In this document: piece by piece, positions 59,601 through 64,000 of the stretch
Numbering within the stretch: the first letter of the stretch is position 1
Layout: the number at the start of each line of letters is the position of its first letter
Source: an uncultured Parabacteroides sp.
GTDB taxonomy: Bacteria > Bacteroidota > Bacteroidia > Bacteroidales > Tannerellaceae
NCBI GenBank assembly: GCA_934725305.1
Contig: CAKVBA010000008.1
Location: forward strand, 10,799 to 74,798
Length of the DNA stretch: 64,000 nt
Direction: 5' to 3'
Translations under genes and position numbers: made by a program
Notes under the pieces: model-generated
Told to the model about the DNA's origin: nothing
Database searches by the model: none
What the model saw: the letters and a program-made list of their open reading frames with translations, nothing else

Positions 59601-60359
59601 TCAGCATTCGACCGTCAGCCCATCATAGGCATAATGAACATGCGAAGGCAACAACGGATCAATCTCGGCATGCAGACCGATACGATGACTCATGTGAATC
59701 AGATAGGCCTCTTTCGGAGCAATGCGGTGGATCAGCTTCAATGCTTCGGGCAAGCTCTCGTGTGATAAATGTTCTTCGGCTCGCAACGCATCCACTACCA
59801 ACAGATCCAATCCGCCCAATTTGGCATATTCCTCTTCGGGCAGCCACTTCAGGTCGGTCAAGTAGGCCATATGGCCGATACGGAAACCCAAAATAGGCAG
59901 ACGGGCATGCATCACTCGAATGGGAATCACCTCCACACCGGCAGCCGCAAAAGGCTCCATCGACACGGTATGCAGCTCCAGATTGGGCACACCGGGATAT
60001 TTGTGTTCACGGAAGACATAGGGCAGACGTGTGCGGATAGCGTCAGCCACATTGGCCTCCATATACAGATCCATATCTTTGCCGCCTCGACAGAAGGGAC
60101 GCAGATCATCCAAACCGCCCACATGGTCGTAATGCTCATGCGTCAGCAACACGGCATCCAAATGAGAGATTTTATTGGTTATCATTTGCCAACGAAAGTC
60201 GGGGCCACAGTCTATCAGCAGACTTTTTCCCTCGGTCTCAACCAGTGCCGATGCTCTCATGCGCCAATCACGCGGATCGGCACTGGTACACACCTTGCAC
60301 GTGCACCCAATCTCGGGATTACCAGTGGATGTGCCGGTGCCTAAAAATGTAACTTTCAT
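59601..60359 (-). CDS. metallo-beta-lactamase-fold hydrolase, PhnP-like
   Basis: Protein of 252 residues with LTHEHYDHVGGLDDLRPF (zinc motif at 74-79) and CTCKVC near the N-terminus (Cys19, 21, 24), the extra zinc site that marks PhnP-type phosphodiesterases. Further ligands are in IRVMHARLP and LIHMSHRIG. PhnP cleaves cyclic ribose phosphates in phosphonate use, but no phosphonate genes are here, so another phosphodiester is likely. Four bp behind murB and probably in one operon. Confidence 0.88.
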   Translation of the reverse strand: MKVTFLGTGTSTGNPEIGCTCKVCTSADPRDWRMRASALVETEGKSLLIDCGPDFRWQMITNKISHLDAVLLTHEHYDHVGGLDDLRPFCRGGKDMDLYMEANVADAIRTRLPYVFREHKYPGVPNLELHTVSMEPFAAAGVEVIPIRVMHARLPILGFRIGHMAYLTDLKWLPEEEYAKLGGLDLLVVDALRAEEHLSHESLPEALKLIHRIAPKEAYLIHMSHRIGLHAEIDPLLPSHVHYAYDGLTVEC

Positions 60360-60363
60360 GTGC

Positions 60364-61380
60364 TTATCCTACATATTTAACTTCGGGCGTCAGCTCGATA
60401 CCAAAACGGTCTTTAACGGCGGCACGGATACTCTCAGCCACCAATGCCACGGCATCACCGGTTGCTCCTCCCAGATTCACCAACACAAGTGCCTGCTTTT
60501 CATATACGCCCACAGCTCCGTGAGCCTTTCCCTTGAAACCACACTGCTCTATCAACCAGCCGGCCGGCACTTTTATCTTTCCTTCGGCTACCGGATAAGA
60601 GGGAACCGTCGGATAAGCAGCCTTGATTCTTTCAAACACCTCTGTATCCACCACCGGATTCATAAAGAAACTACCGGCATTGCCCAGCTCTTCGGGATCG
60701 GGCAGTTTCTGACGGCGAATATCCATCACAGCCTCGCGGATTGTTGCCAATGAAATCTCCTTTCCGGCCAACACCTCTTGCAGATTGCCATAATCCAGAT
60801 GGTAAGAATGATGTGGCTGTTTGGTAAGACGTATCTGTATATATGTGACAATATGTGGATCGTTATGTTCGTCCTTAAAATAACTATAACGGTAGCCATA
60901 TTTACACGCTTCCTGGGTGAAGAGTTTCTTCTCGAACGACAACCGGTTGTAAGCCTCAACGGTCTCAATCACATCCTTGATCTCGACCCCATAAGCTCCT
61001 ATATTCTGAATAGCAGCAGCACCCGCTTCGCCCGGAATCGACGAAAGATTCTCGATACCACCATAGTTATGGTCAACGGCATAAGCCACCACATCGTCCC
61101 ACTTCTCGGCAGCACCGATGCGCAACCACACGGCTTCGTCGGTCTCTTTCACCACCTCGATACCTTTAATCTGTGAATGAACAATGATGCCATTGAAATC
61201 GTTCAAAAACAAAAGATTACTACCGCTACCGATATGCAGCGAGATGCATTCCTGAAAATATTCATCCCGCAAGATACGGTTCAGATCCTCTTCGTTATCA
61301 TATTCCATAAACCAACGGGTCTTCACCGGAAGATGAAATGTATTGTGTTTCTCCAACGAGTAATTCTGCTCTATTCTCAT
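60364..61380 (-). CDS. murB: UDP-N-acetylenolpyruvoylglucosamine reductase
   Basis: FAD enzyme of 338 residues completing UDP-N-acetylmuramate for peptidoglycan. Motifs: YSLEKHNTFHLPVKTRW at the start, IGSGSNLLFLND (FAD site), SSIPGEAGAAAIQNIGAYG, and GNAGSFFMNPVV with the catalytic Ser; the C-terminal domain matches the E. coli type I enzyme. ATG 61380 is the conserved start; the frame runs open to 61614 over the promoter (TTTG-N20-TACTTTTG on minus, 61406-61437). Confidence 0.96.
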   Translation of the reverse strand: MRIEQNYSLEKHNTFHLPVKTRWFMEYDNEEDLNRILRDEYFQECISLHIGSGSNLLFLNDFNGIIVHSQIKGIEVVKETDEAVWLRIGAAEKWDDVVAYAVDHNYGGIENLSSIPGEAGAAAIQNIGAYGVEIKDVIETVEAYNRLSFEKKLFTQEACKYGYRYSYFKDEHNDPHIVTYIQIRLTKQPHHSYHLDYGNLQEVLAGKEISLATIREAVMDIRRQKLPDPEELGNAGSFFMNPVVDTEVFERIKAAYPTVPSYPVAEGKIKVPAGWLIEQCGFKGKAHGAVGVYEKQALVLVNLGGATGDAVALVAESIRAAVKDRFGIELTPEVKYVG

Positions 61381-61405
61381 ATAACTCTTTTTTTGTTTCG
61401 CAAAA

Positions 61406-61437
61406 CAAAAGTAATTATAAATAATATGGCAAACAAA
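61406..61437 (-). promoter_or_regulatory. promoter of murB
   Basis: On the minus strand TTTG (CAAA on plus, 61434-61437), 20-bp spacer, TACTTTTG (CAAAAGTA on plus, 61406-61413): a good match to the consensus, 25 bp before the ATG. Confidence 0.65.
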
Positions 61438-61460
61438 TGATGATATTCCACATTTTTTTT

Positions 61461-61481
61461 TAAATTTGTGACAAAAGGAGG
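61461..61481 (+). promoter_or_regulatory. promoter and strong ribosome site of the 61489 gene
   Basis: TAAATTTG (61461-61468) is the -7 box. A full AGGAGG (61476-61481) lies 7 bp before the ATG at 61489, rare among the genes here, and decides that start. The untranslated leader would be only about 15 nt. Confidence 0.55.
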
Positions 61482-61488
61482 CGCGGTT

Positions 61489-62355
61489 ATGGACAGATAT
61501 GATTCCGGCATAACAGATGAAATCCGAAAAATGGTCATCGAAAGGCTGACAACCTTCAACCAAGGAAAGATTCCGAACCAAGGTCGGTATTACATTATGC
61601 TGCCAAATCCGCAAACGGCTTATTATACATTATGGTTCTACAATCCCGAGGCAATTTATCACTCCTTCGTTTGCCTGTCAAACTTGGAGCTTACCATCAT
61701 CGGGTCGCTGAATAAAGCCATGCGTATGACTGCCAACTCTTTTCTTCCGTTAGGTGTCGTCAGGGAAATAGACTCTGCCATCAATAATGGTGACGATATC
61801 CTTACTTTTGGCAAGTACCGAGGGTTTCACCTACAGGAAGTTTATACCATTGATCCACGATATGTGCTCTGGATCGCCAACAAATATGAACCACGAGTAA
61901 AAAGTGAGTTTAGGTTTAAAGAATTGGCTTGTAATTATAGTAAGGCTTATCAAGATCTGCAAACACAAAAAAGAGACAAACCTTCGGGTTGCCGTTTCGT
62001 CGGGAATGTGGGCGATAAGCTGGAGAATATTCATCTAACAATAACGAAAGTCAAAATTGAAGACAATGCGTATCGAACAAAAGTGGTAAATGGAACGTGT
62101 CTTTTCTTTGTAGATCAATTGATAACTGCCATCGACAAAGCGGACAACCGATTCCTATTCTCAATCAAAGCAAAAGACCGAAGTCTGACGTCAGGAATGT
62201 TGCCGCCCAGTGCTCATGCCTATCAAAAGGGAGAAGCCGTCGTCATAACGTCTGCCAAGATTCTGAAACACCTTGTTCTGCACAACACGAAATACACCAA
62301 ATTGGGATACATCAAATCTATCTATATAATTTCACGCGACCAACGCTCTAACTAG
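61489..62355 (+). CDS. hypothetical protein with ExoX-like C-terminal motif
   Basis: Not assigned. Protein of 288 residues. LTFGKYRGFHLQEVYTIDPR, followed by YVLWIANKY (about 106-134), resembles the short 'FGKYRG...PxYLxWL' module found at the end of exodeoxyribonuclease X and in DUF3820-type proteins. The second half is beta-rich (IHLTITKVKIEDNAYRTKVV). No membrane segment. Divergent from murB, with its own promoter and an unusually good ribosome site. Confidence 0.7.
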   Translation: MDRYDSGITDEIRKMVIERLTTFNQGKIPNQGRYYIMLPNPQTAYYTLWFYNPEAIYHSFVCLSNLELTIIGSLNKAMRMTANSFLPLGVVREIDSAINNGDDILTFGKYRGFHLQEVYTIDPRYVLWIANKYEPRVKSEFRFKELACNYSKAYQDLQTQKRDKPSGCRFVGNVGDKLENIHLTITKVKIEDNAYRTKVVNGTCLFFVDQLITAIDKADNRFLFSIKAKDRSLTSGMLPPSAHAYQKGEAVVITSAKILKHLVLHNTKYTKLGYIKSIYIISRDQRSN

Positions 62356-62394
62356 TTATAAACGAATTGTCTAACATTTAAAATGTAAACATTT

Positions 62395-62679
62395 ATGAAC
62401 AAAACTGAATTAATTGATGCCTTGGCAGCAAAAACAGGATTCTCAAAAGACGAATCAAAACAATTCTTAGAATCGTACATCGAAATTATGACCAAGTGTT
62501 TAGCGCAAAAAGAGGATGTTGTACTTGTCGGTTTTGGCACTATGAGCGTTTGGGAACAGACCCAACGACTGGCAAGAAACCCCAAGACAGGAGTTCCGGT
62601 AATGATTCAGCCTCGCACGTCAATCAAATTCAAACCGGGCAAATTCCTTTTGGAAGCATTGAATGAAAATAGAAAATAA
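62395..62679 (+). CDS. HU-family DNA-binding protein
   Basis: Nucleoid protein of 94 residues, dimeric, that bends DNA. It begins MNKTELIDALAAKTGFSKDE with the helical dimer body; VVLVGFGTMSVWEQTQRLAR is the core and ARNPKTGVPVMIQ is the DNA-binding arm with the conserved Pro. Standard HU length. Followed by a large hairpin at 62698-62759. Confidence 0.93.
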   Translation: MNKTELIDALAAKTGFSKDESKQFLESYIEIMTKCLAQKEDVVLVGFGTMSVWEQTQRLARNPKTGVPVMIQPRTSIKFKPGKFLLEALNENRK

Positions 62680-62697
62680 CGACAATAATGAGTGAGT

Positions 62698-62759
62698 GAG
62701 AGAGATGGCGATGTGTCGTTTGCGAGCTTTTTTTGACACACTCATCTCCATCTCCTCTC
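62698..62759 (+). terminator. terminator after the HU gene
   Basis: GAGAGAGATGGCGATGTGTC (62698-62717) is largely complementary to GACACACTCATCTCCATCTC (62735 on), with a loop that contains seven T. Stable with one small internal asymmetry. Confidence 0.65.
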
Positions 62760-62791
62760 TTATAGATATTGCCTCTTTCCCGAAATATAAC

Positions 62792-62799
62792 TACTTTTG
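62792..62799 (+). promoter_or_regulatory. promoter of upp
   Basis: TACTTTTG with ATTG at 62768-62771, 20 bp upstream; the ATG follows 29 bp later. Confidence 0.55.
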
Positions 62800-62828
62800 G
62801 GCATTCAATAAAAGAGCATTATCAATCT

Positions 62829-63485
62829 ATGAAAATCATTCATTTAGGAGATGGCAATTCCATTCTCAACCAGTACGTTGCAGAGCTTCGCGATGTAAAC
62901 GTGCAGACCGATAGCATGCGTTTTCGCCGTAACATTGAGCGCATTGGCGAAATCATGGCCTACGAAATCAGCAAACAGTTTGTCTATAGCTGCAAAAAGG
63001 TGCAGTCGCCTTTGGGCATTGCGCCCATGAACCTGCCCGACAATCGGGTTGTTATCAGCACGATTCTGCGTGCCGGCCTTCCTTTCCATCAGGGCTTCCT
63101 CAATTATCTTGACAAAGCAGAAAACGCCTTTGTATCGGCCTACCGCAAATATAAAGACCGTCTGAATTTTGATATTCATATCGAATATATAGCCTCTCCG
63201 TCTTTGGAAAACAAGACATTGATTATTACAGATCCCATGTTGGCAACAGGCAGTTCTATGGAATTGGCCTACAAAGCTTTGCTGACAAAAGGCATGCCGA
63301 GCGAAATTCATATTGCCTCTATCATTGCCAGCAAACCGGCATTGAACTATCTACAAGACAAGTTGCCCGAAAATGCAACGCTGTGGATTGCGGCTCTCGA
63401 TGATAGCCTAAACGATCACTCTTATATTGTTCCCGGACTGGGTGATGCCGGTGATTTGGCTTTCGGCGAGAAAGAGGATGAATAA
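62829..63485 (+). CDS. upp: uracil phosphoribosyltransferase
   Basis: Pyrimidine-salvage enzyme of 218 residues making UMP from uracil and PRPP. The PRPP motif is LIITDPMLATGSS, and the C-terminal uracil-site loop is IVPGLGDAGDLAFGE. The ATG at 62829 (MKIIHLGDGNSILNQYVAEL) is the conserved start and lies behind a good promoter; the longer frame from 62769 would include it. Single gene. Confidence 0.94.
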   Translation: MKIIHLGDGNSILNQYVAELRDVNVQTDSMRFRRNIERIGEIMAYEISKQFVYSCKKVQSPLGIAPMNLPDNRVVISTILRAGLPFHQGFLNYLDKAENAFVSAYRKYKDRLNFDIHIEYIASPSLENKTLIITDPMLATGSSMELAYKALLTKGMPSEIHIASIIASKPALNYLQDKLPENATLWIAALDDSLNDHSYIVPGLGDAGDLAFGEKEDE

Positions 63486-63500
63486 CTATCATATAGACGG

Positions 63501-63640
63501 TGTGTCATAATTGCAAACTGCTGCGTTGCTTTCGGAATTCAACCTCAGTCATTTAACCAGTCTCAGCACCCCAGCATTTTACTAATTCTGACGCACCTTT
63601 TGAGGTTGCATCCAAATAGTTATTTTGAATTCAGCCTCAA
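63501..63640. repeat. dispersed hairpin repeat, families A and D
   Basis: Contains GGTGTGTCATAATTGCAAAC and, further on, CTAATTCTGACGCACC, the arms of the hairpin seen at 33991, and shares the GCGTTGCTTTCGGAAT core with 12-75. It may end upp transcription. Confidence 0.6.
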
Positions 63641-63649
63641 TATTATTTC

Positions 63650-63967
63650 CTATTCTAAACTTTCGTATTTGGCTATACGTTCATCAATAATTCTTTTAGG
63701 CAATCTTTTATTTATTAGGCAAAGTTGCTTTAATTTTATAGCCATGTCTTTTTTACTGATGAGGTTAAATTCGACAAGCATGTCTGTCAGATAAAGGACT
63801 CCAGATACAATTACTCCATCAGCAGTAGCGCTACTGCGAAGTTTACCGTCTCCTGTTATTAGGCGATAATCATTCTTTTTTGCATAATACCAAACTGAAC
63901 AATCAGCAACAGAAACATTGTTATTTCGTAAGCCTCCGGTGAACCACGTATTTCGCAATAGAAACAA
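63650..63967 (-). pseudogene. PIN-domain (toxin-like) gene fragment, 5' end missing
   Basis: The reading frame encodes about 105 residues of the C-terminal part of a PIN-type RNase: VADCSVWYYAKKNDYRLITGDGKLR has the conserved Asp (ADCS) and the TGD motif, followed by SGVLYLTDMLVE. The frame has no ATG and begins after an in-frame TAA at 63968-63970, with no PIN-like sequence in the other frames of the last 33 bases. The N-terminal half with the first catalytic Asp is therefore lost or displaced. It could be a decayed toxin of a VapBC-like pair; no antitoxin is visible. Confidence 0.55.
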
Positions 63968-64000
63968 TTAGTCCCGGTTCGGTACGATTCGTTCAGATTC

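Overview
The window looks like a chromosome segment from the order Bacteroidales (Bacteroides or Parabacteroides type). The evidence is Bacteroidota-style promoters (TTTG, about 19-21 bp, then TAnnTTTG) ahead of many genes, few Shine-Dalgarno sequences, a Rho protein with a large Asn/Gln-rich insertion, and families typical of the group (GH97, M13 and M1 peptidases, BF3164-type propeller lipoprotein, DUF4494, DUF4922). The species cannot be fixed from sequence alone.

Layout. 0-4 kb: repeat-rich leader, a YeiH-type transporter and a class A penicillin-binding protein. 4.2-10.6 kb (minus): rhamnulose-1-phosphate aldolase behind a very large alpha-2-macroglobulin lipoprotein. 10.7-12.6 kb: RecQ. 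12.6-18.2 kb (minus): a five-gene run of M1 peptidase, agmatine deiminase, N-carbamoylputrescine amidase, PabB and PabC, giving polyamine and p-aminobenzoate synthesis. 18.2-24.1 kb: an accessory island bounded by a 38-bp inverted repeat (37/38 matching). It carries an IS1595-family transposase, a strongly structured leader RNA, a PvuRts1I/AbaSI-like modification-dependent nuclease and four small or unrecognised genes, one of them a 43-residue membrane peptide. 24.1-28.95 kb: a glycosyltransferase/DUF4922 pair, LpxK, ThiL and tRNA-Phe. 29.2-36.1 kb: an Rpn-type nuclease, an M13 peptidase, a sugar nucleotidyltransferase, a beta-lactamase-fold hydrolase and CysK. 36.1-43.5 kb (minus): Rho, TilS, a C4 zinc-ribbon protein, a Nif3-like protein and AspS. 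43.9-50.2 kb: GH97, tRNA-Pro, a coiled-coil membrane protein, a propeller lipoprotein and inositol-3-phosphate synthase. 50.9-53.1 kb: DUF4494, a YggS-type PLP protein and a dihydroorotate-dehydrogenase-like protein. 53.3-56.2 kb: a Cys-rich MarR regulator with a four-domain sulfur-trafficking reductase. 56.5-59.6 kb: PheS, a fluoride exporter, Nth and an unknown membrane-anchored protein. 59.6-64 kb: a PhnP-like hydrolase with MurB, an unknown protein, HU, Upp and a truncated PIN-domain gene.

Most of the window is ordinary housekeeping. The non-genic space is not ordinary. It holds a dispersed element of about 342 bp in three full-length copies with near-identical direct repeats at both ends, a MITE-like palindromic element of about 205 bp, and several families of hairpin terminators. 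The best candidate for an undescribed system is the inverted-repeat-bounded island at 18.87-23.63 kb.
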